This document shows, in pieces, positions 1 to 11,778 of a stretch of DNA of 64,000 nt (positions are counted from its first letter, which is position 1; the number at the start of each line of letters is the position of its first letter). The DNA is from Diphasiastrum complanatum (taxonomy: Eukaryota; Streptophyta; Lycopodiopsida; Lycopodiales; Lycopodiaceae), in contig CM055102.1 in assembly GCA_029204225.1 (NCBI GenBank), positions 35,520,585 through 35,584,584 on the forward strand. Reading direction: 5' to 3'. The position numbers and the translations under genes are program-made. The notes below the pieces were generated by a model that was given only the letters and a program-made list of their open reading frames with translations, searched no databases and was not told the DNA's origin.

Positions 1-985
1 GAAGAACGAGAATGGAGAAGAGAGCAGGAATATTGCGGAACAGCTCTCCTATTATAATCGGTTGCTAGGTGCAAAAACAGTCTAATAGGCAACTTTTGCT
101 AAAGATAATCACAACTTTATGTGTTTCGATTGCCCAACATGATCTTAAAAATTAATAAAAACAAGAGTACAGTCCACCGAAGAGATTGGAGATGGTTTGT
201 GTGTGGTACTACTAAAATCAGATTCAACGTGAAGTATAGTTCTGAAATAAATGGAAGAGCAGTATGATATCGCGAGTTCCTCAGGCGTCAAAGACAGCCA
301 TCGTTTGATCAGAAACTGAGGAGTCGTAGACGTCTGTGTTTTGATCAAGGTGAGTATACAAGAGCGATCAAACAACAATGAAAGTGCATTCAATCACAAC
401 AAGCATTCATCTACGTAGTACACAGATAAAAACAAGTTGTTGCTATATTACACTGAAGCACAATACAAATAGCAATTACAACAAAAAATGGCGACGTAAT
501 TGGGAGTCTCAAATAATGCGTCTCATGGACGGAGCAACCAACAATCTGTGCTTGGATGATCTATTTAAAGATTCCATCCATGTATTAACTACAATAAATT
601 ATTGTCACCTAATTAGATAAACTGCTTGTACTTGGAAGTATATGGCTTCTGTGATAATTGTACATAGTGTATACGGTCAACAAATCATGATCGTTGACGT
701 AGACGAGGGCATTGCAAATTTTTCAACTTTGCTTCATAAGGGAAGTGACTTTCTCTCACTTCGCACCTCGTTCAAAGTAGATGACCTTCAGCATTTTTCT
801 CTCTCTTTTTTGCGAAAAAGACGAAGGTGCCCTTAAAAAGGCGAAGGTGTCTTTAAAACAGTTCAATATAAAAATAGATGACCTTCGAGATTTTTCTCTC
901 TCTTTGCGAACTTTTCACGAACAAAGTTGAAGGTGTTAAAAATATTTGAACTCTTGAACTTTTGCGAAACTGTCGCGAACATGTC
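1..985 (-). repeat. TE1 left (3') LTR, partial
   Basis: This stretch repeats 6019-6660: the block at 1-340 matches 6041-6352 closely, and 905-985 matches about 6360-6440 more loosely. Bases 343-900 have no counterpart in the right copy, so one LTR gained or lost about 550 bp. It follows the RNase H end of TE1 on the minus strand, where a 3' LTR belongs. The window opens about 22 bases inside the LTR end. The inner part is rich in short TTCGCGAA-like motifs. The inner boundary is uncertain. Confidence 0.7.
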
Positions 986-1017
986 ACGAAAATGCAGGAG
1001 AAATCATGAAATAGAAA

Positions 1018-3950
1018 TTAGTCATTCACCAAGGAGACAACTGTGAAGAACTTCTGGTACTTGATCCTGGGAAGGGCTTTGGTGAAGATGTCTGCGACCA
1101 TTTCTGTTGTGGAGCAGTATTGAAGGATCACTTGCCCTGAGAAAACTTTTTTCCGAATGAAATGATACTGAATTTCTATGTGCTTGGATTTGCCATGAAA
1201 TCTGGGACTTAGTAATAGTGAAATACAACTCAAATTGTCACACAGAGTGGTGGTAGCATTAAACTGAGTGTGATGTAAGTCATGAAGTAACAACTTGATC
1301 CATATAACTTCTTTTGAAACTTGACATGCTGCGATGTACTTTGCTTCTGTTGAAGAAAGTGTGACTGATTTGTGCTTCCTTGAGTTCCACAAAATTGGTC
1401 GCCCTGCCAGATAGAAACAGAGTCCGGAGGTAGATTTTGTGGTAGAGACTGTTCTTCCCCAATCTGAGTCGGAGTAGCCTCGCAGGACGAGTGGATTGAT
1501 AGCATTTTCATCATAACATAAAATGTGATCTAAACTTTTTTGAATATATCTCATCACTCTCTTTAATGCTTTCCAATGAGAGATCCTAGGATTAGACATG
1601 AATTGACTTAACGTGCTAACAGTGTATGCTAAATCTGGTCTAGTACACAACATTGCATACATCAAAAATCCTATTAGTGAATGATAAGGGTACTTTGCTA
1701 TGTCATACTTCACTATCAGAATCAGCACTAGTAAGTTTAGTCAATACAATACTTGGATTCATTGGGGTATCAATTGGTTTGCAATCAGACATATAAAACT
1801 TTTCTAAAATGCCTTTTAAATTTGTCTACTGGCTAAGATAGATCTTTTTCTGAAGTCTATTGCTAGTAATGTGAATTCCTAACAAAGAATGGACAACTCC
1901 TAAATAAGTCATGTCAAATTCCTTTGACAGATCACTCTTAGTAGTGTGCAGAAGAGAAGTGTCATTAGACAAAATAAATGCATCATTTACGTAAAGAGCT
2001 GTGTGAACTGAATTGGCGCCAATATGCTTTGAATAAACATTACAATCAGTTAAATTGTTTGCAAATCCCAATTGAATGAGATAAGAGTTGATTCTATCGA
2101 CCCATGTTCTTGGACTGTAGATTGCTTTGTGCAGCTTGCACACTTTGTGCTCTTGGCTTTTGACTTCGAATCCTTTTGGTTGGAAGGTGTACAACTCCTC
2201 TTCAACATTGCCATTGAGAAATGTTGTCCTGATATCCATTTGGTGCATTTCGAGGTCTTCCACGGCTGCTAACGCAATCAGAGTCCTGATTGACTGCATC
2301 TTGACGACAGGACTAAAAATTTCTTGATAATCCACTACTTGGACTTGAGTGAATCCTTTAGCCACCAATCCTGCTTTCCATTTGGCAATGGAACCATTAG
2401 AGTTGATTTTCTTTTTGAAGATCCACTTGTTGTCGATAACTCTCTTGTGAGTGGGGAAGTCGACCAGTGTCCAAGTCTAATTCGTGAAAAGTGAGTTGTA
2501 CTCACTTTTCATAGCTTTTTGCCACTTCAGCATCCTTGGAGTTAATTGCTTCGGCTAGGCTTTCTGGTTTTTTTGATGAAGTCTAGAATGATTGAGGTGC
2601 ATACTTCTCAGGAACTATCTGAGTCTATGATGATCTGTGGACGTTTGGTTGACCAGGATACGCTGATTCTTCTACTTGAACTTCTTCAGATCTGCTCGAG
2701 CTTGCTTAGTCTAATCTGGTGACAGGTACTGTCTGCTGCACGGCTTCTATACCTGTAGCTGTAGGTTCTATAGAAGGAACATCAAAGTTGGAAGAATCCA
2801 TGCTACGTAAAATAGGATGAAATGACATAGTATCATTTATTGATGGCTGTACTTTGAAATCATAGTATGTATGTTCTTGAAATATTACATCCCTAGAGGC
2901 AAATACCACATTGGTGGACGGATCATAGACTTTATAAGCTTTATGTTCATCAGGATAGCCAATGAAAATACATTTATTTGTCTTATGATCCAGCTTCTTC
3001 TTAAGTTATTTAGGAATGTGAACAAAACATATACAACCAAAGATTTTTAAATGGCTGACACTAGGCTTGTACCCATGCCAAACTTCATAAGGAATTTTGC
3101 TGTTGACGGCTTTGGTGCTGGATCTGTTTTGCATGTAACAGGCTGTGGCAGTAGCTTCTGCCCAAAACTTCGCAGGTAGGTGTGCTTGATGTAGCATGGA
3201 TCTGGCTGAGTTGAGAAGAGTTCAATCCTTCCTTTCTGCAATCCCGTTCTGTTGAGGTGAATAAGAAATAGTGAACTGTCTTTTGATGTCGTGTTCAGCC
3301 AGGTAGTCGGACATCTTGTTAGAGATGTATTCGCTGCCACCATCAGTTCGAAGTGCCTTTATTTTCCTAGATGTTTGTGTCTCAGCCACAGCCTTGAATC
3401 TCTTGAAGCATTCAAAGGCTTCAGATTTGTGCTTAATGAACATGACTGTAGACTACTGGAGTAATCATCTATGAAAGTGATAAAATAGACTGCATCTCCT
3501 AAGGATGGATTTGGCATTGGACCACAGAGATTGCTATGTACAAGATCTAATATATGCTTTGATTTGATGGAATGTGATTTTGAAAACTTGCTTCTAAAGT
3601 GCTTCCCGTAGATGCATGATTCACAAAAGAAAGATTTCTTATCTAATGAAGACGGGAAATTCAAACCATCAACTAGATTACAGAGCATATAAGAAAATTA
3701 TCTTGTATTTATGTGTCCAAATCGACTATGTCAGAGAACGAAGACACAGTCTCAGAGACATTGTCAAACTATAGATTCACTGCATCATGACGGTACTGTC
3801 TGCAAGTCGGTGAAGGTTGGTCTAAAAGGAACAGAAAGTTATCAGTGACTGATGAAGATTTTGTCTCTTTTGTCACCAAAATAGCAAAAATGAATGGTTT
3901 CTCTGTTTTCTTCAGATCCAAATGGACCTTAGGAATGGTGATATGTCTGG
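1018..3950 (-). pseudogene. TE1 copia pol: integrase, reverse transcriptase, RNase H (broken)
   Basis: Read on the minus strand the domains run in copia order. The pre-integrase region is about 3950-3590. Integrase is 3688-2990, with FITFIDDYSS, RTDGGSEY and PQQNGIAERK; its first catalytic motif reads VHSNLCGP, with Asn for Asp. The integrase C-terminus with FASRDVIF lies near 2900. Reverse transcriptase is 2480-1826, with KWIFK and, at the catalytic box, YVND instead of YVDD. RNase H is 1728-1018, with SSTEAKYIAA, KHIEIQYHFI and ADIFTKALP. Several frameshifts and stops separate the blocks, so it is dead. Integrase before RT identifies Ty1/copia. Confidence 0.88.
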
Positions 3951-4360
3951 GTTTCTCTTATCAACAATCAAAATAGATTTCAAGCAAAAAAATCCACACA
4001 AATCAAGCAAAATCTCTCTCAAATTAATTCTAAAATGCAAATTTAACATTATTTTGCCAAGACAAGATGCCTAAATGCAAGCTACAATCCATCCATGGAT
4101 AAAAAACATGCTGAAATGAAAAATTGGCATAGCTCCCCGGAAACGGCACCAAAATTGTAGCATGTATTTCCTATCCATCTTCAATCCTAAATCCAAGCAC
4201 ATCAAGCATTAAAAGAGATGAAGAGGATTAACATGTTGTCACATGGAGATTTGTTCCCATGAGAGCGATATCATACTTCATAATCAAACACATGCTTATG
4301 ATCCACATCTAACACTAAGATTAACACTATGATCCATTAACACTACTCAAGTGAAGGTAA

Positions 4361-4380
4361 CACACACACTCTCTCTCTTT

Positions 4381-4416
<36 letters not shown>
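4361..4416. repeat. Compound (AC)n(CT)n(CA)n microsatellite inside the TE2 LTR
   Basis: Short AC and CT runs are followed by a CA run of about 17 units. In the related LTR at 48309-49083 the matching place, near 48565, holds only a short pyrimidine tract, so this array expanded after the LTR family formed. Confidence 0.9.
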
Positions 4417-4421
<5 letters not shown>

Positions 4422-4891
4422 TATAATAAAGATCAATCCCAACAATTAGCAAATCCGACAAATAGCAAAATCCAAATAAGCATGAGAGATAGAGCAGGAA
4501 GGAAGAGCAAGTACATCCGATTTCAATCCATAAGAGGTTCAACCTGCTTTTATTGAAATGAACATGAATGTTCAATTGAATGTAGGAAATGAACTACAAA
4601 GCACCACTCTATATAGTGGATTTTAGGGCTTTGGCCTCAAATTCTAGTGGCCAATCTTCACCTCCCTTAGTATTTGAAATTTGAATTTTGAATTTTGGGA
4701 GGAGCCCTTTTTATTCACTAACTTGACTATTAGGCCTTGCGATATTTAATTCTCTCAAAAAGGCCTAAAGTCCTTCTATCAACTTTTAGCTAATCAAATA
4801 ACTATGTGATCATCGGGTTGAACTTACACATGTAGAGTGCCAAATCCCTCTCACTTATTAGCTAGGGTTAGGATTGCCTCGAGATATGCAA

Positions 4892-4894
<3 letters not shown>

Positions 4895-4955
<61 letters not shown>

Positions 4956-4975
4956 ACACACACACACACACACAT

Positions 4976-5006
<31 letters not shown>
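4895..5006. repeat. Compound (CT)n(CA)n microsatellite at the TE2 LTR end
   Basis: About 27 CT units with one interruption pass into about 17 CA units with one TG interruption. It sits where the related LTR at 48309-49083 ends with CCCTCCAACA. Open frames across it are repeat artefacts. Confidence 0.93.
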
Positions 5007-5008
<2 letters not shown>

Positions 5009-5429
5009 GATAGTATCTTATTTTACGCTACCCACTCTTGTTCTAAATTGTCTAAGGTTGTGGCACACCTCTAAAAGGTGTAAACTCTTAGCGGGAATTT
5101 CGTTTTTAAATTGGTACCCTCATTAATGTAATGCCCCTTCCATGAAGCTTCACACTTACGCACCAAATTTACTATAAAACACACTGCTTTTCTTTGAAAG
5201 CCTCTTTCTCTTTTTCTTCTTCTCTTCATCTTCTCTCTTCTCTTGCAAAAGGGAATTTTGGATGTGCTCAGCCTCCTTTTTCAAGCATCATCGCGCTCAG
5301 GTATGTACATCAACCAAGTGCTTCTGGTTTTTTACTATATGTGGAATGAGGGCGCAATCAGACAACACACTGTCACTACGCGCAATCTTTATGTCATCGC
5401 TCACTGTTTGATAACTATTATAGCACGAT
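5007..5429. other. Unassigned spacer
   Basis: Between the microsatellite and TE1 gag I see no gene. There is a TATAAA-like stretch near 5172 (ACTATAAAAC) followed by a pyrimidine-rich tract at 5190-5245, the look of an LTR promoter and leader, but no partner copy is present to prove it. Confidence 0.4.
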
Positions 5430-5945
5430 GCTGATCACATACATAAATGCGATCCCTGATAACTGTTCGTTGCTCTTGAATATACACTTTTGAAGGGTCG
5501 TGAGGGCCGGTTGTGTGGAGAGTGATAACTGATCTAACAGGGACTTGAAGCTGTTGATGTGAGAAGTGATGGCAATAGAATCAAACATGCTAAGAGTAAA
5601 GAACTTCCTTCTAAGATGTAATCTCGTGGTTACATCGTGAGTCTCATAGAGACTTGATAACAAGCCCAGTGCTTCCTAAGAGGTTTTGCACATGGTAACG
5701 TGAGATATTTGGGAGTCGGCCAGATTGACTGTGATACATGCCAATGCCTTCTGATCTTTGATCTTTCAGGCCTTTGCTTGATCACCATCTTCTGGTTTTA
5801 GGTTTGCACCTTCTACTACATCTCAAAGATCTCTATCTATCAACATCATTCTAAGTTTCAACTTCCAAATGTAGAAGTTAGAACCATTGAACTTGTCAAT
5901 GACTCTAGCTTCACTGAGTGATGAAGATGAAGAGTTACCTATATG
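5430..5945 (-). pseudogene. TE1 copia gag fragment
   Basis: The minus strand encodes a UBN2-type copia gag. An N-terminal stretch with FNGSNFYIWKLKLRMML is near 5890, and the conserved block TRLHLRRKFFTLSM is near 5600. Stops interrupt the first half; the second half is open for 81 codons (5663-5418). No zinc knuckle remains, because TE2 and spacer DNA cut the gene off from pol. Confidence 0.8.
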
Positions 5946-6003
5946 AGATATGATAACAATATACAAACATGAAAAACTTAATCTCTCGGTTTATTTGGAC
6001 TAA

Positions 6004-6016
6004 GCTCTCATGCCAA
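6004..6016 (-). other. TE1 primer binding site (tRNA-Met type, mutated)
   Basis: The minus strand reads TTGGCATGAGAGC, two changes from the TTGGTATCAGAGC seen at other elements here. It lies three bases from the LTR end CATCA and points toward gag, as a copia primer site should. Confidence 0.72.
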
Positions 6017-6018
6017 TT

Positions 6019-6710
6019 TGATGGGGCAAGGGAGATAGGAAGAACATGAACGAAGAAGAGAGTAGGAATATTGCAGAACAACTCTCCCATTCTAATCGGC
6101 TGCTAGGTGCAAAAACAATTTAATAGGCAGCTTATGCTAAAGATAAATGTGTTTTGATTGCCCAACAAGATCTTAAAAATTAATTCATACTCTAAAAATA
6201 AGAGTACAGTCCACCGAAGAGATTGGAGATGGTTTGTGTGTGGTACTACTGAAATCATATTCAACGTGAAGTATAGTTTTGAAATATATGGAAGATTAGT
6301 ATGATATCACGAGTTTCTCAGGCGTCAAAGACAGCCATCGTCTGATCAACTGTCACGAACATTTTGCGAAAAAGTTGAGGGTGTTTAAAATAGTTGAACT
6401 TTTGGACTGTTGCAAAACTTTTGCAAACATTTCGCGAAGCTATCTCGAACATAGTTCATATTTGCAGACTGTCTTGAAAACAATGTAAATCTGCAGACTT
6501 GTTCTAAATGCAAGTTTTGTGGAAGTCCTTGAAGATGGCCAAGTCTTCAATGACTTCAATTATATTGGCTGTCTAAGTTTGTGACTCCTGCAAGTATGAG
6601 ATGAGCAGACGTAGAACCAAAGTTGGTTTCACCTGACCCTAGATCAATGATTAATAAACATGCAAGAAGAATCATGAAATATAAATTAGTCATTTACCAA
6701 GGAGACAACT
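6019..6710 (-). repeat. TE1 right LTR plus the tail of a second copy
   Basis: Bases 6019 to about 6660 are the 5' LTR of TE1 on the minus strand. Outside it, 6661-6710 repeats 990-1040, which encodes the last residues of TE1 RNase H and the 3' untranslated end. An LTR with 3' internal sequence on one side and a primer site on the other is shared by two tandem elements; the outer element is otherwise lost. Confidence 0.72.
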
Positions 6711-7435
6711 GTGCGCTTAATTTCCAACAGTGGATTGGGATACAATCTATGCGTGATGACACTATGGGATGATCAGAATCCATGCAAGCAGGATCAATGA
6801 CAAGTTTGGTGGAGTGAGTGGATATATGAGACATAGAATTATGCATAACCTCCACATTACTTTGTGTGTAGTCACTAGTGACCTCATCAATAAGATCATC
6901 AACTAGATCTTCGTCCAATGCCTAAGATGATCCAAAATCAATATTTCTTATCTTGTTGATAAGATTATCAATTGTGCAAGAGGTTGACACCAATGTACTC
7001 TGCAAGAGAGAAAAAATATATCTGCATTAATTTTTTTTTTCAAAAAAATTGTGCACGATAAGGACCAATACTAAGCAAATAGATTATATCTCCAAAACCA
7101 CATCAAGCTTCTCAACGTGCTTTCCAAACTTTCACAATTCGTCTTGGTCAAATTTTAAATCCTTTGCATTGCTTACACTTACAATCTATCTTTTCGTCGT
7201 ACTCTCTTGTATACTTATTTCGTGTTACAAATATAAGAATGATTAGCTTAATGATACAAAAAATGATTTGCATAAGAATTAATCTACTCTCAAATTTTAA
7301 TAATTACAAATATATAGTACCGTCCATTTATGTTGAGGTCGAGTGCCAGAACTATGAAAAATATAAAAAGGTTATCTATCTTGACTTTAGGGGTGTCATA
7401 AAGTTTGTTAGTCAAGCATCTTGGTGTAACTAGTT
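6711..7435. other. Unassigned DNA with a short minus-strand frame
   Basis: No recognisable gene. On the minus strand 6918-6694 is open for 74 codons with an acidic start (MDEDLVDDLIDEV), and the same frame extends upstream past one stop toward 7000. It resembles no family I know and may be a transposon fragment. The last residues come from the TE1 tail. The remainder is AT-rich. Confidence 0.3.
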
Positions 7436-7932
<497 letters not shown>

Positions 7933-7954
7933 TTCATCTTCTTCTTTTTTTAAC

Positions 7955-8833
7955 AATGTCTTCTAGTGGTGGTGGTTCTAGGAGGAGGCCAAGATTCTCT
8001 TCTAGTGGAAGAGGAGGATCTGTCCAATTGGGTTGCGGACATTTATGGTTCTCTATCTTGCGAAGAAAAACAAATAATGAAACAACTTTGTCTTTCCGAA
8101 GGAGTGTCCAATTATAATAGAAGTATTCCTTCGATGAATTTCCCCTTCGTTGAGGAAGAATCAAATACACCGTTATACACTGGAGCAAAGACATCTTGTT
8201 TGGTTGTTGTGTCGCTTCTGTTGAATCTCCAAGCAAAATATAAATGGAGGGATACAAGTGTTACATCCTTATTTGGGTAAAGAAGATTGAATTATTTTTT
8301 ATTTAAGTAAGTGTGTACTTGTGTAAGTTAAAAGTTTTAGTTGAAAAAGCAATTGTGTTTTATGTTATGAAAATTCATTTGGTTATATGTAGGGTATTTT
8401 ATAAACTTCTCCTAGAAGGAAATAGCATGCTAGAGACAAGAGCCGAGACACGCAAGATGTTGAATGCAATGGGAATGGCCTGTACACAACATCATGCTTG
8501 TCCAAAGGATTGCATCTTGTATCGTGGTGAGTACTTGGACTCACTCATTGTCCTGTATGTGAGACTCCTACAGATGGAAATACGCATATCATTCAAAGAG
8601 CCCCTTGGATTCTTACCAAGGAACAGTACAACTATGTATGGTCAGTCATTTGCGAGATGAAAACACCAACTGGTTTTGTTCATTCACTAAGAACATCATT
8701 TACAAGCAAAAGGAAAACTTCATGGCCTTAAATATCATGATTGGCTGAAGCTGCTTGAGTAGATATTTCCAATGTGTGTTCGTGGTTGTCTAATTGATCA
8801 ACTTCACGATATTATTAACAAATTAGCATCCAT
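7955..8833 (+). pseudogene. CACTA (En/Spm) TNP2-type transposase fragment
   Basis: The protein matches the N-terminal part of plant En/Spm TNP2 transposases: a block with PLYTGAKTS and LQAKYKWRDTS (exon ending at 8276), then KLLLEGNSML, HACPKDCILYRGEY and, after a one-base frame change near 8551, CPVC followed by a block ending in QRAPW. A GT-AG intron at 8277-8392 joins the two exons in one frame. Near 8725 a later region of the same protein type appears (GLKYHDWLKLLE, then a stop and IFPMCVRGC), so the catalytic middle is deleted. The fragment ends where an LTR begins. Terminal CACTA repeats were not found. Confidence 0.78.
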
Positions 8834-9588
8834 TGTTGTAGGCTGATATTTTAAGGAATATTCGAGCCATCTTGAAAAAGATATAGACTTAAGCCTAGAA
8901 CTGGATTAGTTAAGTTTAGGCGTTTGCGCCATGTTGTAACAGCTTAAAGTTGTTTAGTTCTAAGCCTAAGTCTAGAAGATTGGAACTTAAACTAGTCTGA
9001 ATAAGTTTAACTTAAGTGATTTCAGTTGTTTATGGTCTATTGAGGGTTTGTCCCATGGCTGGTACCAATTTAATTAAGTTAAGCCTATGTGGTCTATTTA
9101 TCCCGTAGTGCCTTTTTGTAAGTGACCACCACTCCAAGTATATATAGGAGTGAAAGAGTCCACTTTGCGAGAAGAACCTCGTTTGCATAATAGAGCTTTA
9201 TCTTCTTTCATTAAAAGTTCTCCTCTGTGACGATTTATGATTGTTACACTATGTATTATAAATTCTATGAACCAAGTTAATCAGTTTTATTTTATCATTG
9301 GGCCTTTCACAAGTAAATTAAGCCTTTGTGAAGCTGGGTCTTAGGTTAAGCCGTCATTTGAGTTAGTTTAAGCCATCATTTGAGTCAGTTCCTAAGTAGA
9401 GAAACGAGAGAAGTATGGATCTTGCCAATCAAAATACTCACACCATGCTCATGACTCTCTTTCTTGCATCCATATCCAAGCTAGTTGGAGAAGCCATAGT
9501 GTAGACTAGTTGGGAGACTGCCATAGTCATGCTAGTTGGAGCCATAACCAGTGTGGATGTTGAAGACCTAACATTGGCGTCGTTGCCG
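8834..9588 (+). mobile_element. LTR with tRNA-Asp-type primer site
   Basis: The proposed LTR runs from TGTTGTAGG to CCTAACA (8834-9573), with matching inverted ends. A TATATATAGG box lies at about 9139. Directly after it, 9575-9588 reads TGGCGTCGTTGCCG, one base from the tRNA-Asp-type primer site TGGCGCCGTTGCCG. No second LTR or coding region follows, so this is a 5' LTR stub, probably of a gypsy element. The start was chosen from the inverted ends and is less sure than the end. Confidence 0.62.
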
Positions 9589-10059
9589 CTCTTTTCTCGT
9601 TTTCTTTACATTTTTCAAGTTCTCTCTTGTTGTTTTTTTCTTGCTTGGTGCTTTGCTAATGCTTGCTTTTCGTATTCTTTTTGCTTGTCGCATCCCTTTT
9701 GCTTTTTGCCTCTTCGCTAGGTTTCAGGCTTTTGAGATCTTTATTGCATGCCACGGGTTTCTTGCTGCCACGAGCTTTTGTTGCATAGAGGTTTGGAAGA
9801 TCTACCACGAGATTTTTTTGCATAGCGGTTTGGAAGAGGTGCCAAGGGTTTTTGGTGCATCAGAGGTTTGGAAGAGTTGCCACGAGTTTCTTGCTCATCT
9901 ACAGGCTCCTTTCACACCCATTAGCTGCGCCCTCAACACAACCTCCAGTGCCCATCAAACCGCCCTTTAGAAGGACTCGGAGCAAGCCACCAGTCATCAG
10001 CAGTGTAGCGGCCAACAATAGCCCTGTTTTGATTGCATTTTGATTTGTAGTGGCTCAAA
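9589..10059 (+). other. Leader-like DNA after the 8.8-9.6 kb LTR, with 37-bp repeats
   Basis: Pyrimidine-rich leader-like sequence follows the primer site. At 9767-9900 three to four copies of a 37-bp unit (core CCACGAG ... GTTTGGAAGA) lie in tandem, starting near 9767, 9804, 9841 and 9878. The 109-codon frame across it matches nothing I recognise. Confidence 0.5.
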
Positions 10060-10541
10060 ATGGTAGTGACGACAATGTCGCAAAAAGACGACAACATCGG
10101 CTTTTTGCGAAAAAGATGATAATGTCATAAAATCTCATTTCCTTAATATTGGGGTAGCTCCACACTTTGCCAGGTTCATTTCCTTAACATTTGAGACACT
10201 TTGAAAAATGCAACCCTGCAGTTTCACTTGCAATTCTTGACAGGCGAAAAATACGACACTACATTTTACCACATAATTCTTGACAGACAACAGTGTCGCA
10301 AAAATGCAAAAAATACAACACTATGATTTTACTCGTAATTCTTGACAGGCAAAACTGTCTGGATTGTAGAGAGAGAAAATGCGACATTGTTGTCAAACTC
10401 CATGTATTTCTACAGACTATGTAAAAACACTTGTAATTCTGCAAACTGTATAAAAACATGGAAAGATCCGCTGAACTAGATAAACAATGGATGAGGATTA
10501 AAACCAATTAGTCGATTAGTAAAAAGGAGAGTAATCCAACA
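10060..10541 (-). repeat. TE5 3' LTR with a minisatellite
   Basis: On the minus strand the LTR starts TGTTGGATT at 10541, just after a polypurine tract. The first 100 bases match 57190-57286. The region 10195-10400 repeats a unit with core TTCTTGACAGGCGAAAAATG about three times, spaced 40-70 bases, and 10060-10140 carries GACGACAATGTCGC-type words. The outer LTR end could not be placed. Confidence 0.6.
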
Positions 10542-11778
10542 ATCCCCCTTAATCTAAATCCTTGAATGCATTGACCTTCAAACTAGTTCTACACAAAATC
10601 TTCTGTGTGCTTCCAAACTTAATGCTTTGGTAAAAATATTTGTTGTCATATCTTGCGTTTGACAATACTGCAATCTAACCTCTTCGTTGAGAACTTTGCT
10701 TCTGACAAAATGATACTTCAGTTCAATGTGTTTACTCCTAGAATGAAATCTAGGGTTGGCTGATAAGGCAATGGCACTTTGATTATCACAAAATAATAAT
10801 GTCAGAGCATATTGATTCAGACCGATATCTGAAAGTAAGTTTTTTTAACCAAACTGCTCCCTTTGTAGCTTTTGAGACTGCGATATACTTTGATTCAAGA
10901 TAGAGCTATTGAAGATTGCTTGCGAGTGTTCCAAGAAATTGGACCATTGTTGAGGAAGAATGTAAATTTTGAAGTGGATTTACAGTGTCTACATCTCCTG
11001 CCCAATTTGCATCTGTATAACCATTGAGTAAATTGAGCTTTTTGTTGCCGACTTCTCCATAACAAATGCAAAAGTCCATGGTAGCTCGAAGATATCTCAT
11101 GACTCTGATAAGAGCCTTCCAATGTGTTACACCAGGGTTGGTCATATACTGACTGAGAGAGCTGACTACAAAAGCTATGTCTGGCCTGGTACAGATCATT
11201 GCGTACGTAAGAGATCCTATAATAGAATGGTAAAGATACTCACAGATCTGCTGCTTCTCATAAATTATTTGAGGACACTGGTCCTTTGACAATTTGAGAC
11301 CTGGTTCCATTGGTGAGAGAGCTAACTTGCAATTAATCAGATTATATCTGACTAACATATTGTAGATGTATCTCTGTTGAGTAATGTAGATCAACTTCTG
11401 TTTTCTGTCTCTGTGGATTTGCATATCAAGGCAGAAATGATCTTCGCCCATATCGGTCATGTCAAATTCGGAAGATAGCATTGTCTTGGCCTCTTTTATC
11501 AGATTGGTACTGTTGCTGAAAAGCAATGTATCATCCACATATAGAGTGATAATGATAAAAGACTGCTGCACTACTTTGAAGTAAACATTATAATCTGAAG
11601 AGCTAGGTGTATAGCTATGATCAATAAAGAAAGTATTGATCCTTTAAAACCATGCTTGAGCAGATTGCTTCAAGCCATAAAGTGCCTTATGGAGTTTACA
11701 CACATGATTGTGTTTACCCTCGATAATATAATATTCGGGTTGCACCATGTAAATGTTTTCTTCAATAACTGCATGAAG
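10542..11778 (-). pseudogene. TE5 copia reverse transcriptase and RNase H fragment
   Basis: Minus strand. The polypurine tract is at 10550-10542. RNase H lies 10560-11230, with NGYTDANWAGDVD, SRSKHIEL and TTNIFTKAL, broken by a frameshift near 10900. RT lies 11240-11778, with LHKALYGLKQS and an intact LYVDDTLLFSN box; the frame is open for 221 codons (11571-10906). The RT is cut off at about 11778, at the residues normally reading AFLH...EE.IYM, and plus-strand copia sequence starts there. No gag, protease or integrase remains. Confidence 0.85.

Larger units (their letters stand above)
3951..5006 (-). mobile_element. TE2: LTR with tRNA-Asp-type primer site, inserted in TE1
   Basis: The LTR spans about 4156 to the microsatellite end near 5006 and reads on the minus strand. 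Its inner end TGTAG (plus strand) abuts a primer-site sequence at 4132-4154, which on the minus strand resembles the tRNA-Asp type TGGCGCCGTTGCCGGGGA, with changes. Bases 3951-4131 look like the start of its internal region. The same LTR occurs at 48309-49083, which fixes the family and expected ends. It separates TE1 gag from TE1 pol. No coding domain is left, so the superfamily is open; this primer type is known from gypsy elements such as Athila. Confidence 0.68.

Noticed and set aside
4874-5074. Open frames through (CT)n(CA)n arrays (also at 7741-8117 and 4327-4575)
   Set aside because: The peptides are Ser-Leu and Thr-His runs dictated by the microsatellites.
9767-9900. CRISPR-like array
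   Set aside because: The repeats are degenerate and contiguous with no spacers, and the DNA is from a plant nucleus.
9641-9970. 109-codon plus-strand frame
   Set aside because: It lies in a retroelement leader over 37-bp repeats and resembles no protein family.
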